DNA of 64,000 nt, taken from assembly GCA_942486035.1 (NCBI GenBank), contig CALNXK010000071.1, positions 176,001 to 240,000 of the forward strand. Reading direction: 5' to 3'. Positions within the stretch are counted from its first letter, which is position 1, and each line of letters starts with the position of its first letter. This DNA is from Porites lobata. Its lineage: Eukaryota > Cnidaria > Anthozoa > Scleractinia > Poritidae. A program made the translations under genes and the position numbers. The notes under the pieces are model-generated. The model was not told the DNA's origin, did no database searches, and was given only the letters and a program-made list of their open reading frames with translations. Of this stretch, positions 1-11,114 are shown one piece after another.

Positions 1-416
1 TATTATTATTTTTTAGTTAGTTTTGTTGTTGTTGTTGTTTTTAACCCTGAAAGACCTATTTGGGTCCAGAATATCGGATACATGTATGTAAAGTATTTTA
101 AGTTTGTTTAACCAAGGTGACCTTTTGGATAAAGAAAATGAATCAAGAATAGCGATAAAATAAAAGCATAAACGCTAGAATTGACGTAGATACCATGAAA
201 CTGAAATCTTTGACAAACTCGCTCGTAGAGATGTTAAAGATAAGCGTGGATACAAGGATGGAGTGTGACTATTGTGCTCCTAAAATGGATGAAGAGGAAA
301 ATTTGTAATGTAATCTTATAAGAAATTAAAACATCTTTTGCCTGGATGTTTAAAAACGTTCTTTTGCCCATTAAGTTTGATTGCTTTGTTAGGTGGGTGG
401 TAGGAGTTGGGGTACT

Positions 417-720
417 TACCCGGGGGGAGAGGTGTACTCCGGAGGGGGAATTCATGGTGAGGGTGTGCCGCCGGATCTTTAAATTCTGACCCTATTTCAG
501 ACCAAAAGATGAAATTTTTCACGCCCGTTTTCGGACCTGGCCTTTAGGGAATTATGTCATCATTTCTTAGATTAGAACGCCAACAAAAAAGATTTCTTAA
601 ACTTTGCGTCGAATTCGCATATTTCTCTTTCTTTCTTATTTATAATACGTTCATACACTGCCTTAGTTTCCTCGAAAACCATAGCCATTTTCAAACCGAA
701 ACGGTCATAGCTTGAAGGCT
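417..720 (+). repeat. Partial copy of CCCGGGGG-ended repeat
   Basis: Starts with a C/G run and a GTACTCC-like end, followed by text closely matching the fuller copy at 836-1239 (GTGTGCCGCC, CTGACCCT.ATTTCAGACC, CACGCCCGTTTTC). The matching right terminus is not visible, so this copy is truncated or diverged. Confidence 0.6.
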
Positions 721-835
721 ACTGTATATCATGAAGAGGACATGGCTAAAGAAGACATCAGGTCATATGCAGTGAAGTGGTGCGCATTATGACGCGCTCG
801 CTTTTCGATTTTCACCTATTCGACTTCGCTTTTCC

Positions 836-1239
836 ACCCCCCGGGGGGGTACTCCTGAGAATTCTTGGTGGGGGTGTGCCGCCCGGTTCTCTAATTCCTG
901 ACCCTTATTTCAGACCAAAAAATGTAATTTTCCACACCCGTTTTCAGACCAGACCTCTAAAATCCATACCCGTTCTCAGACTTGGCCTTTAAGCAGAAAT
1001 TATGTTATCATTACTTAGATTAGAGCGCAAACGAAAAAATTCTTCAAATCCGTTTCGAAATCTCATATTTTTCTTTCTTTCGTACTCATTTGGAATTGAA
1101 ACTCCCTCAAAAAGCATACCCGATTCCAGACCAAAATGGCCAAAGTGTATACCCGTTTTCACACCAAAACGGCGCAAAAACCCTACCCGACGGGGCGGCA
1201 CGTACCTATATAGCTTATATAAGGGAGTACCCCCCCGGG
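836..1239 (+). repeat. Non-autonomous element with GTACTCC/GGAGTAC ends
   Basis: Begins CCCCGGGGGGGTACTCC and ends GGGAGTACCCCCCCGGG, so the termini are inverted repeats of about 16 bp. The interior repeats the words 'cagacc' and 'acccgttttc' several times. Short ORFs inside have no recognisable domain. A MITE-like element is the simplest reading. Confidence 0.65.
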
Positions 1240-1958
1240 TTCCAACGTCTCCCACGCAGGCACTATCGATGTACTTGATATATAAAAATGTCGTGCCCCG
1301 TGCTTAAAGGTTTACGGTACAGTGCTCACCTTTGAGTCAGGTCATGATACCGTTTCATTTGGCTCGTGTAACGAACGCAAGTATGCTTTCGTTGGCTGTG
1401 TATTTGGTGCACCATGATAAAAGTACTGAACAAGGTTTTTGCTGTAAGGAGTCCACACAAAAAAGGACGATCTGAATTTACGGCCAAAACCTGAATTCGC
1501 ATTTAATCCCAGATCAACACTGTATGACTTTCCTTCACCGTAGACACTGTAACAAACTAAAGCTTGGTCACTTTTAAAACAATGAAAACCTTTCTTGGTC
1601 TCATCATATTCAAAAGTTATCTTCTACTGGAATTCATTGTCAGATGGCTCTGGATAATACAGTAAGGCGCGGATAATAGATCTATTTTAAGATCACTAAG
1701 AGTTTGTTTTTGATCATTCAGTATTTCCGCTGTGGTCAGTCTGGCACTTGAAGTTATTTTGACGGGATTAAGTAACTTTTTGCTATAGGCTGCATAAGCC
1801 TGAGCTCGAAAGGCCACGGCAAAATACATTGCACATCCGTTACACGTGAGCCAACGGTACCCAGCGAGTGCATGTTTTTTCCGTTAAAAAACATCACCCA
1901 CAGAAAGTAGTCATACGCTATTCCCCGACAGTTAGTCTTCTCAGTTAGTTCAAGAACC

Positions 1959-2070
1959 ATGAGAACTTCATTGTTTTTGCTGTTCATTACAGCGATATGG
2001 GACGTAATCACAACTCAATCGCAGTCGGTAGCTTCACAATCGAAGGTTCACGAAGATGTGAGAATACAAG
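1959..2070 (+). CDS. LRP5/6-like gene, exon 1 (signal peptide)
   Basis: The ATG at 1959 opens 37 codons beginning MRTSLFLLFITAIW, a hydrophobic secretory signal, followed by a polar stretch. The exon ends ACAAG with donor GTAAGT at 2071, in phase 1. The next recognisable exon (4588) enters in phase 1 and supplies the mature start of a YWTD propeller, so the two join in frame. The assignment rests on phase, position and signal-peptide character; the exon itself is too short for homology. Confidence 0.6.
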
Positions 2071-4587
2071 GTAAGTCAAATTTGTCCTGATCCGTAAAGA
2101 AAGAAAGAACAAGGTATCTGTACAATTATAATGAATTTCAGCCTTCGAACTTAAAAGGGGGAAATAGAGGTTCTTTAATTGGTAAAGCTGACTCCTAGTT
2201 CTTGTTATTTGAAAGAACTGCTTAATCACCCAAATGAAAGTAAATTTGATATCTTAGTAAAACGCCAAAGCGCAAAGATCTTTAAACAAGGAAAAATATT
2301 TAGAAAATAAGGAGTCCGGTGCAAGCTTGGATTACATTCAGATTGTGCTCCGAGATGTCGCCCTGAGACATTGCAACAGTGATATAGCTTGCTGAAAACG
2401 AGAAAGTATTGATTATGATGGTTATAAGTATTCGTGCCGAAACCTTGTTTAACTCGGTTGATTTTTCCTAACCTCGCCATACAGCTGGACACCGTCAAAG
2501 CCGAACGTGATTGTTGTATTCTAGGCTGGAATCCAGAAAAAAACGGCACTTCCTGAGCCGAAGCAACGGGTGTAATTTCCTTTCCCAGCAAGATTAGGGG
2601 GAAATCCTCTGCTTTACTGACCATCGCTCTGCTTCCTAAAGATAATGAGCTTAGTTACATCACGGCTAATGAGGATTTGATTTCTATATAAAGTTTCAGT
2701 CACTAATTTTGCATATTGTCTTCATTAGATTTAGCAATGCAAGGGCGGATCCAGAATTTTTTTTAGGAGGGGGTGCACTCACCTCTTGCTCTACTTCAAC
2801 GCCAATAAACCACATTGGCTTTTTTTTTTTTTTTGGCAGAATACCAGTTGTATTAGAAAACCGCAGGTCATCTCAGTGGGGGTGCGCACCCCCTGCACCC
2901 TCCCCCTAGATCCGCCCCTGCAATGGAATTTGCCTGAGTCTGTATTGAGATCAGTGTACTTGAGATTTAAGTATTAATTTAGTATCATCCACGCATTGTG
3001 TCCACACAGCACTGAGGAAGCCGTGTTGTGGACTTGGAAGCCAAATGGAGTAGAAGTAAAAACACAACGAACCTAAAATGCTAAAAACCTTTGAATGCAG
3101 AGGTCCACTCAACGCGTAAATAAAACCAAACTGGTTCTTTCTTGCTGGATCACTAATGTAAGCTAATTTAGAGATGCTAATGCTACACGTCACTTGAACT
3201 GGGTGTTAAAACAAGACTAAATTAAAGGCTGGCATAGGGCAGAGGCCATTATGTAGCTCTGGCCCTAAGGAAGGCTAATTTTGTTAGCCAAAATATTGGC
3301 CTCATATAAATCAGCCCTCTGCCGTATTAGCAGCCTTGCATTTAGTTTTGCTACCTTGTGGCACTCCATAAGTGTTAAGGCTTCACTTAACCACGAATTT
3401 TGCAGTGGGTTTTCAAGTAGAAAAATTTCTCTCATCTTTGTGAAACTTGGCATGCAGTTTCCTTTCCACGTTTGAATCCACTTGATGAGCTTTTTCACTG
3501 TCTGTCTAAGTCACGTGACTGACTTTCGCCTTGTAACGGTCAAAATGTTTCGACGAAAATGGGGAATACTTACTTGGAGTGTATTCGCCATATTTTATCA
3601 TTTTTTCTATGACTCATTGCAAGGGTTTTAGAGTGCTGCCTTATAATCCTCTCCTTAAGTTATCAGAAACCGTCAGTTAAGTAAAACAGGTCATGTGACG
3701 TAACAAATATTCTAATAATACCGAGTTAAAAGGCAGAATCATGTTTAAAATATTTCTTTAGACCATTTTGACATTGAAAAGTTTCACATTTTTAATGCGC
3801 AAATGTGCGCCATTTAAAGAAACGCGTTTTGTGACGTCATCAAAAGCGGAAAATTACTTGACGGTATATGTCACTCTTGTACGATCAAAAACGTCAAATG
3901 TTAATTCTCCTAAGTTTACGACTAAAACAAACTTATTCTTACGTCGAATCTAAGCCTTAACATACATACAGGTCAAGCTGAGCGTGGAAATGGCTACAAA
4001 TGCGATTTGCAACACTAAAGGCGTTCTTTCGTACTAATTTGACGTCATTAACCTTGCACATAAGCCAAATTTGGACTTTTCCTTTGGAATTGTGGCTGGC
4101 TCACTTTCCAGGAAAAAGGAAAATATAATCTAGAAAGATCATAAGGTGAATAGCGAAAATGAGAGTGGATGTCTCCCCAGAATGTTATTACTTTAGCTGT
4201 TAGGTGTTAGTATAACTCCGGCAGGATTGGTCAGAATTTCCAAAACGAGGTGCCTGTGCAAATATCTTTCCTTCCCTAATTTGCTGCTTACCAACTTAGT
4301 CCCTTATACTGAAAGCTAAATGGGCTCAGAAAAGCATAATCTGTTTCGTCCCATGAGGAACGACAATGGCGCCAGCCAACACTGGTCTCTAAAGTGTTAA
4401 AATCTAGAAGTCTAGAATAAATAATAAAGATGTGTGTAGCATTCCAGTTGTCCAAAAATCACGGTAGACTAGGTTTAAAAATAGGTTTTTCTCTAATTTC
4501 AATTTGCACATACTTGTTTTGGGATAGCTCAATCCAATACTGACACCCTACGTTTTTAAGTTTTCTTCTTTTCTTTCTCCTCCACAG
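2071..4587 (+). other. Intron 1 of LRP-like gene
   Basis: AT-rich, with a short MITE at 2743-2918. No other exon or gene seen. The acceptor is a long pyrimidine tract ending CTCCACAG at 4587. Confidence 0.5.
2743..2918. mobile_element. Small MITE with GGGCGGATC termini
   Basis: Left end GGGCGGATCC and right end GATCCGCCC form inverted termini, with GGAGGGGGTGCA mirrored by TGCACCCTCCCCCT inside. TGCAA occurs on both flanks (2738-2742 and 2919-2923) as a probable target duplication. No coding capacity. Confidence 0.65.
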
Positions 4588-4987
4588 CTCCAATGCTGTT
4601 GTACGCCAATCGAAAGGATATCAGAATCTTTAATGCAAATTCCAGAAATGAAAGTGTAATAATTGATCATTTAAATGACGCCATAAATGCCGTGGATTTT
4701 CTCTTCGCAGAAGGAATTATATTTTGGGCTGATGTTAATTTGAAAAAAATCAAACGAATTCGCGTCTCCACAGGAGAAGTTGAAGATGTTATTTCAGTTG
4801 GTTTGAAAAAACCTGAAGGACTCGCCGTAGATTGGATTGCAAGAAAACTGTATTGGACCGATTGTAGAGATGCTGAATTGGAAACAAATAGAATAGAGGT
4901 CGCGAATTTAGATGGATCTAATCGTAAAGTTCTCTTTTGGAAAGACTTGGGTCCTCCAAGGGCAATTGCTGTCGATCCGTTATTGGG
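4588..4987 (+). CDS. LRP5/6-like gene, exon 2 (first YWTD propeller, blades 1-3)
   Basis: Encodes LDL-receptor class B (YWTD) repeats: the propeller entry LLYANRKDIRI, then IIFWADVN, GLAVDWIARKLYWTD and the blade end NLDGSNRKVLFWKDLG followed by PRAIAVDP. These are the conserved strand motifs of the LRP5/6 first propeller, which binds Wnt and Dickkopf ligands outside the cell. Enters in phase 1 after CTCCACAG and leaves in phase 2 at GG|GTAAGA. The downstream exon completes the codon as Gly, as usual for these blades. Confidence 0.9.
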
Positions 4988-5177
4988 GTAAGAATGACTT
5001 ATTCTTTTAATTGCTATGTTGAATATTATTTTGCCGAATACACATGTCCTTGCAAATTGCTTACTCTCTTTGTTAGCGTCCCTAATTGCTGCAAGCTGCT
5101 CTTTATACTGTTGGAAAACTGTTGAGACAATTTTTTGTTTCAATTTGTTTATTTTTATTGATGTGGATTTCCTCTAG

Positions 5178-5270
5178 ATGCAGAAGGATTTTTGTTTTGG
5201 ACTGATCTTAGCTTAGACCAAATGGAATGAATTCGTGTCTCCGCGACAAAGTCGAGAGTCCCGAAGGACG
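5178..5270 (+). pseudogene. Decayed duplicate of part of LRP-like exon 2
   Basis: Reads as 'gcagaaggat..ttttggactgat..' followed by 'gaattcgtgtctcc' and 'cccgaagga', matching in order the exon 2 segment near 4708-4817 (GCAGAAGGAA, TTTTGGGCTGAT, GAATTCGCGTCTCC, CCTGAAGGA). It contains a stop and an internal deletion and has no acceptor/donor pair in frame. An exon fossil. Confidence 0.65.
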
Positions 5271-5806
5271 TATGTGCTTATAGTCAAGGCAGGTCAAGCA
5301 TACCCCCCAAGATGGCATTAATGAATCGATTATTTGAAAAATGATTCTGTTAGTCGTAACCTCAACCGGTCTCAAATTCAAATCTGCATTCCTCCTTAAG
5401 GAGCCGTGAGTTTTTCACGATACTGGCTCCTCTGTATTCGGTTAGATTAAAAAATCTTTGAATGGACAAAATTGTTTTAAAGACATTTATATCAAATTCA
5501 AGAAAACTGAGCTGCCAGACATTTCATGACTACCTCACTGCTCGTAAGCAGGAGTGTAGAGATAAAACTGAAATCTACAATTACCAACGGTTCAGCCTTC
5601 GAAAAATAAATTCATTGATGCAATCTTGGGGGGTACGCTTGACCTGCCCTGACTGTAAAGGAGGTTTCAGGAACAGTTCTGTTTTTCATATTTAAAAGAT
5701 TTTAAATCAAGAGTCATTTTATAAAATTTCGAATTAAAATTTTAGAACAAACAATCAACGGTCCGGGCCATAACCATCTTTGGATACTCGATGACGTCAT
5801 CAATAA

Positions 5807-6136
5807 GGGACCTTAAGCAACCATGACGACGACGGCAGTGTAAAAATCACTAAAAAAATGAATTTGCGTCGTTTCAAACTTTATCGCGTCCATTTGGAAC
5901 CGTTCAATTCGTCAAATGTAGGCGACGTTTCCTGGAGTTGAATTCTTAAGGGCTTTATCCATCTTCAAATAGAGAACGGCAAATTTGTCGTATTATTTCC
6001 ACTTCCTCCCGATCCATTGATAAAACGTCGTATTGGGAGGTTTCACGTCGTAGTCGCGCAGTGGACGTCAAAGAAATGTACAAAAAACGTGATGCCCGTT
6101 GTTGTCGTCATCGTCGTCGTCGTTTCTTAAGGTCAC
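5807..6136. mobile_element. MITE, GACGACGACGG family, copy 1
   Basis: Left end GGGACCTTAAGCAACC followed by ATGACGACGACGG; the right end has CGTCGTCGTCGTTTCTTAA then GGTCACC, roughly its inverse. The same terminal words occur at 24418-24770, and interior words (TGTACAAAAAA..GTGATG) occur at 7760 and 8290. Confidence 0.65.
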
Positions 6137-6721
6137 CTAATGGCTTCTGGTGCCGACATCGAGGAAACTGATTTACTATTCTTATTTGAGTTTAGCGGAT
6201 TTAGTCCTAGTCCTCACTTATTCCATGAAACCTTGCAAAATTAAAGGCAAAGAGTGACTAAACCTACAACAAGCGAATAAGAAAAGCGTGATTGTAGAGA
6301 AAAAAGTGATTGGAGAGGGAAATTTTGTGGAAAGGCCGAGCAAGGGGGCTTTCTGCGAGTGCGCCGATTAAGGAGTCTCCTATCTTAAGTGAACGTTTTC
6401 GATATGTTGCATTTTTTGGTTTCTACAAAATATTTTCAAATCCTTGAATAAATTTGCTTCCGATTTGGCAAAATTCTTTTCGAGTTCCCAAGATTTACGA
6501 TCGAGTGCTCGGACGTTGATGTAAAATGTAATTTTAATGTAGCTAGTTAGTTAATTTGTAAGACAGCATTTTAAAATGAAAATTACCAGGCAAATTCAAT
6601 AAGCAGCCATTACGGCTGACAATCGCGCTGTGGTGTTGCATGCGGACTAGTTTCAGGTCGTTAAGACCAAGGATCAGTTAGTGTTTGAATCGCCTCCTGT
6701 CTAATTCCTTTTTTTTTTTAG

Positions 6722-7137
6722 AGATCTGTTTTGGACAGACTGTGGCGGAGAACCCAAATTAGAGCGATCTGAAATGGACGGCTCAAATCGTCGGGTTATT
6801 ATCCGAAGAAATATTCGTTGGCCCAACGGGCTAACAATAGACTACAGTGCACAGAAGATATACTGGACAGATGCGAGTTTATTTTATATAGACAAAGCCA
6901 ATTATGATGGTTCAGATCGTCAGAGCATACTCAGGTCAGCTCCTAACCAGTGTTCACTGGAACATCCGTTCGCTCTTGCTTTGTACGCTGATAAATTATA
7001 TTGGACAGACTGGAAAAAAAGAGGGATTCTCTCAACAAACAAGAACAATGGACTGCGGTGCCCAGTAATTAAAAAGTCAAATACTTCTCCAATGGATATT
7101 CGTGCCTATGTAGCCAAAAGGCAGGTACCCAGGCCCG
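6722..7137 (+). CDS. LRP5/6-like gene, exon 3 (first propeller, remaining blades)
   Basis: Opens DLFWTDCGG, then LERSEMDGSNRRV, WPNGLTIDYSAQKIYWTD, a third blade ending in KLYWTDWKKRGI, and the closing motif NTSPMDIRAY typical of the last blade of LRP5/6 propeller 1. Enters in phase 2 (GG|A) and leaves in phase 1 (CCCG|GTAAGT). The exon length (416) fits the expected frame exactly. A histidine-rich variant is not seen; the blades look intact. Confidence 0.88.
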
Positions 7138-7261
7138 GTAAGTGTTTTGTTCTTGAATACTCTTTTATCCGTAACCTGAGAAAACAGCAGATATGTAGCG
7201 ACGCTATCACACTAGCTTCCCCGTTAAATGACGTCTGAGAAACGAGCGCAGAAATTCCATA

Positions 7262-7510
7262 CAGATGACGGGTCACTACCCATCCTTGGAGACCCAGGGG
7301 TAGTCAGTCGGGCCGGGAGAAAAGGTGCGACGAAAGTTTTCAAGCACAAGCAGAAAAGCCCCTGGCTACCGACTCTCATCGGACCATTTTCAAACGGTCA
7401 AGCGAATACTGGCTCCTGATTGGACCCAAGAAATGCATTGTATCATTGTGCCCAATCGACGAACAGCATCTCCTGAGTTCTTTTTGTGAATTCGTACACG
7501 ACGGCTATTA
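7262..7510 (+). repeat. Left arm of large inverted repeat
   Basis: Contains GGTCACTACCCATCCTTGG, GACCCAGGGGTAGTCAGTCG, CAAACGGTCAAGCGAATACT and TTCGTACACGACGGCTATTA. All appear in the same order, inverted, at 8849-9094. Together they may bound a larger transposon of about 1.8 kb. Confidence 0.6.
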
Positions 7511-7599
7511 GGGACTTTAAGATCCAGCGACGCGACAGCAACAAGAAAGTCGCTTAAAAAGTGAATCTGAGTTCTTTCAGTCTTTTTCGCAATTATTCC

Positions 7600-8320
7600 C
7601 ACCCACTTACTTTGTCAAATGTAGGCGAACCCTCCTGGAATTTAATTCCTAGGGACCATATCCAAGTTCAGAAAGAGAAATAAAATTTCGTTGTTGCTTC
7701 TTTACGTACTCCATAAAACGCGAAGTTATGTATTTTCACGTCGTAGTCGTGCAAAAACGGGCAAAGAAATGTACAAAAAAGCGTGATGCACAGTTGTTGA
7801 TAACGTTCTCGTTGCCGTCCGCGTCGTTGGATCCGCCCTATTGACTCGATCAAGGCTTGTCTAGCTCATGCACTAAAGAAATGCACGCAGTCAGGAAACT
7901 TTCAGATTAATATAAATTCTCCATTTCAAAATACTGTCTACCCGAAAACTAAAGATGCTTTTCCAAAAATACAAGCTTGAGCTTACAACAGGCATTCACA
8001 CTTGCATCGATCACGCCTTCGTTAATATTAGAGAGTTTACACGACAGCTGACAGCCACGAAAACGTCGGATGAAAAGTGAATTCACATTTTTTCAGTCTC
8101 TGTTGTGATTATTCCACCCTGCTTACTTTGCCAAATGCAAGCAAAATCTTCTGGAGCTGAATTTCTACCTGCCATATCCAAGTTCATAAAGAGAAAGAAA
8201 ATTTTGTGATTGCCTGCATGTTTACGTCCTTCACAAAACGTGAAATCAAGCATTTTCACCTGGTAGTCGTGCAGTGACGGCAAAGAAATGTACAAAAAAG
8301 CGTGATGTACGTGCAAAAAT
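7600..8320. repeat. Fragments of the GACGACG MITE family
   Basis: Two overlapping fragment pairs repeat 'caaatg.aggc', 'catatccaagttca.aaagagaaa', 'ttttcac..ggtagtcgtgca' and 'atgtacaaaaaagcgtgatg'. They resemble the interior of the copies at 5807 and 24418, without intact termini. Confidence 0.5.
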
Positions 8321-8343
8321 GTTGTTTTTTTGGCCTTGTCAAG

Positions 8344-8653
8344 GAGCGCTTACCATTTGTATGGAAAACCCGGTAATTCCAGGGAGAATTCAGATGGAAC
8401 GGTTCATCCCGGTGGAAATTTTCCCGTTTTCCCGTTTTTACCGATACGACCAAAATATTTGGTACCATTTGTCTGCTCAGTACCTGGCGTGTCTTGAGGC
8501 GGAAAGTGATTTGTTTCAACCCAGGCCCACTCGTTATCTGGTGTTTTGCAATGGTATAACTCTAACTCACTCCTCTTTTCGGAAACGTTTTCAAGTCCAG
8601 TACCATTTGTCAGAAACTTTTTACCGAAATTTCCTTACAAATGGTAAGCGCTC
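8344..8653. mobile_element. MITE with GAGCGCTTACCATTTGTA termini
   Basis: The left terminus GAGCGCTTACCATTTGTA is mirrored by TACAAATGGTAAGCGCTC at the right end (one extra base mismatch zone inside). It appears inserted into a GACGACG-family fragment. No coding capacity. Confidence 0.75.
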
Positions 8654-8848
8654 AAGCTATTGCTTTTTATACTTTCTCATCGCCGCAGCATCTTAAACTT
8701 CCTATTATTTACGATACATTGTGATCCGTCAGAAACAGAATTTTCTCAGTGCAAAATGAATTGCTCTTGCTGATAGCATCCGAAACGTTTTTTGACTCAT
8801 CGGTAGTTCCTTCGTTTCTGGTTAGGAAAGCTTAGGGAACGAACCGGG

Positions 8849-9094
8849 CAACTGTGGCAAGATAATAGACGTCGTGTACGAACTCACGAAAGGAACTCGG
8901 GGAAAACTGTTCGCCGATTGCACACAATAGTACAAAGCATTTTTTGTGCCCAATTAGGAGCCAGCATTCCCTTGACCGTTTGGAAATGGTCCGGTGAGAG
9001 TCGGTACCCAGGGGCTCTTCCGCCCATGCTTGAAAACTTTCTTCGCGCCTTTCTCGACTGACTGCCTCTGGGTCTCCGAGGATGGTCACTACCC
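8849..9094 (-). repeat. Right arm of large inverted repeat
   Basis: Reverse complement closely matches 7262-7510 across nearly the whole length (ACGTCGTGTACGAACTCACG, GGAGCCAGCATTC, GACCGTTTGGAAATGGTCCG, CTCTGGGTCTCC). Confidence 0.6.
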
Positions 9095-9814
9095 AGATCT
9101 GAGTAGTGCTTCTGATTAGTTGAATCAAATTTCCCACGCGGCACAACCAATCAGAAGTACTACCCAGATCTGGGTAGTGACGCGTGATCAGTATGGAATA
9201 TCTGCGCTTGTTTCTCAGACGTCATTTGGCGGGGAAACCAGTGGTAGCGTCGCCAAATGTCGGCTGTTTTCTTAGGCTAGCGAAACTGTTGTCGATTCAC
9301 TTTGACTGTCATTTTCTTGGTGACAGATTGTGTACTTTAAGGAGAAAACTTTACATTTTTCAACGTATTGATTTTATAGAACGAAGGACGGTTTTGATTT
9401 ATCATACTACATAGCGGACAAAATGTGAAACAAATACCATTTTTGTCCGCCTTGCCTGTCTTACATCCGTCAAGCAATTTACTCCTAGAAAAATCCGTAA
9501 GTAAGACTTCTATGTATCATTGTCCAGGGACCTGGCACAGCATATTACAGAGAAATAAAGACCATCCATCGACTGACAACGGGTTGTGATCGAAGGTTAC
9601 AAGCTAAAAAGAGAATTTGGTCGAAGTGCTCGTTTTTCTTCTTGATCTACGATATTTTAACCCATTCTTGGGGTAACCCATTTCCCCAATCACTTCACGC
9701 TAAAAGATAGGAGGATACCACAAGCTTTGAAAACTAGATTTTTGCAATTAGTATGCATCATGTCTGTGATCACTCCCAGAAACAGTGGCAACAAATTTTA
9801 TGCATTCTTTTCAG

Positions 9815-9943
9815 GTAAAAATCCTTGCAGTTCAAGTACTAATGGAGGTTGCAGTGATTTATGCTTGCTTAATAATCGTGGTAAATCATGTGCCTGCCCG
9901 ACTGGCGTGAAGCTTTTACCTGACAACAAGACTTGTGAGCAAG
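9815..9943 (+). CDS. LRP5/6-like gene, exon 4 (EGF-like)
   Basis: A single EGF-like module of the LRP type: [17 protein letters not shown], then [16 protein letters not shown], with six cysteines in the standard spacing. Phase 1 on both sides (acceptor CTTTTCAG, donor AAG|GTAAGC), so it is a symmetric exon. In LRP5/6 such modules separate consecutive propellers. Confidence 0.88.
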
Positions 9944-10913
9944 GTAAGCGGCGGAAACTTTGAAAGCGGTTTCTTGGTTACATGCACCTCATCTGCGTTT
10001 ATTTAAATTCGTATTCCAGCGCTTGATGTTTTTTCCTTCGGAGCACAACACTCATTATAGAATTTTAAGAAATCAAGTTAAGTATTTGAGACTTTTTTCA
10101 TAGACTCACCATTTTTTGTGTTAGAACATCTCTTGTTTGAAGACGATTCCGTCATGTTAGTTAAGTCTACAACTTTTACCAATCCAGCCCAAAATAGTTT
10201 TTGTGGCTAAGTAAACTACATAAATTTCGCTTCCACAGATTATTTCTATTCCCTTGCGAATTTTGGCAGCGCAGTGCTGCACTTCGGTTCAAACAGAAAT
10301 TTAAAGAGGCACAAACGTTTCAGGGATGAATAAAACTAGAACGCATTATTATTGTCAAAGGGAGGGAAACAGTTTTATCTATGAAGGGGGGCTTCAAGAA
10401 GTACTCTGTAGCCTAGGACAAACGTCCAACTTTTCATGAGACGAACCAAAATCTCATTTGGGAATTATGCACTCTTAAAGTTTCTAGATGTAAATAAAAT
10501 AAATGTGTTTGCCAGCCACCATGTTTGTTGCATAGTTACTGAGGCGTTCTTACCAAATTTAAAGTAATTTGGGGGAGAAGCATAATTTCTGCATTTTTTG
10601 CAAAAATGAGCATAATTTGCAGAAAATAGATTTAATTTTAGAAATATACGAACACTCCTAGTAGCATATTATGCTATTTTTGGCAGCACGATCTATCCAA
10701 GCCTAGCTATTGCTTCGGCGTACGTCGCAGGTCCCGTGCACGTTTTGATACTGGTTAAGGAAAAGGGAATTTGCGCCGCATATTCCTGGACACACCCGAC
10801 CTCACTGATGTTGCCATGCCAGTTTCTGGTCTCTTACCATAATGGCCAAATTTCAGTTGTAATAGGTGAAAGGCACAACTTTCAGTACTTCGTTTAGATT
10901 CATTTTGTTACAG
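9944..10913 (+). other. Intron 4 of LRP-like gene
   Basis: Contains a decayed copy of the following exon at 10730-10849; otherwise nothing recognised. Confidence 0.5.
10730..10849 (+). pseudogene. Decayed duplicate of LRP-like exon 5
   Basis: The sequence 'gtcccgtgcacgtt' followed by 'ggacacacccgacctcac' and 'gatgttgccatgccagttt' parallels the true exon at 10914 onward (GTCCTGTACACTT, TTGACACACCCGACTTCAC, GATGTTGTTATGCCAGTTT). It breaks off near TCTTACC, and the frame is interrupted. A local tandem exon duplication that decayed. Confidence 0.75.
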
Positions 10914-11114
10914 GTCCTGTACACTTCCTATTATTGGCACGTAAAGTGGATATACGACGTATTTCACTTGACACACCCGACTTCACTGATGTTGTTATGC
11001 CAGTTTCTGGTCTCCGCCATGCAATGGCGATTGATTTTGATCCTGTGGATAAATTTGTCTATTGGAGCGATGACGAAAAGCTTGAAATTAAAAGGTCCAA
11101 AATGGATGGAACAG
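10914..11114 (+). CDS. LRP5/6-like gene, exon 5 (start of second propeller)
   Basis: Encodes FLLLARKVDIRRISLDTPDF, then AMAIDFDPVDKFVYWSDDE and IKRSKMDGTG. This is the entry of an LRP5/6-type propeller with its first YWTD blade; the wording resembles the third propeller of the family. Phase 1 in (GTTACAG) and phase 1 out (ACAG|GTAAGG), 201 nt. The third propeller entry exon at 14957 has the same length and phases. Confidence 0.88.

Larger units (their letters stand above)
1..1958. other. Gene-free upstream region
   Basis: No coding signal supported on either strand. It holds two copies of a G-rich-ended repeat (listed separately) and AT-rich sequence before the signal-peptide exon of the LRP-like gene. 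Confidence 0.6.
4988..6721 (+). other. Intron 2 of LRP-like gene
   Basis: Contains a decayed copy of part of exon 2 (5178-5270) and a MITE (5807-6136). Nothing else recognised. Confidence 0.5.
7138..9814 (+). other. Intron 3 of LRP-like gene, repeat-rich
   Basis: Filled by an inverted pair of about 250 bp (7262-7510 and 8849-9094), GACGACG-family fragments and a MITE at 8344-8653. A palindromic CTACCCAGATCTG element lies at 9088-9180. No exon seen. Confidence 0.55.
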
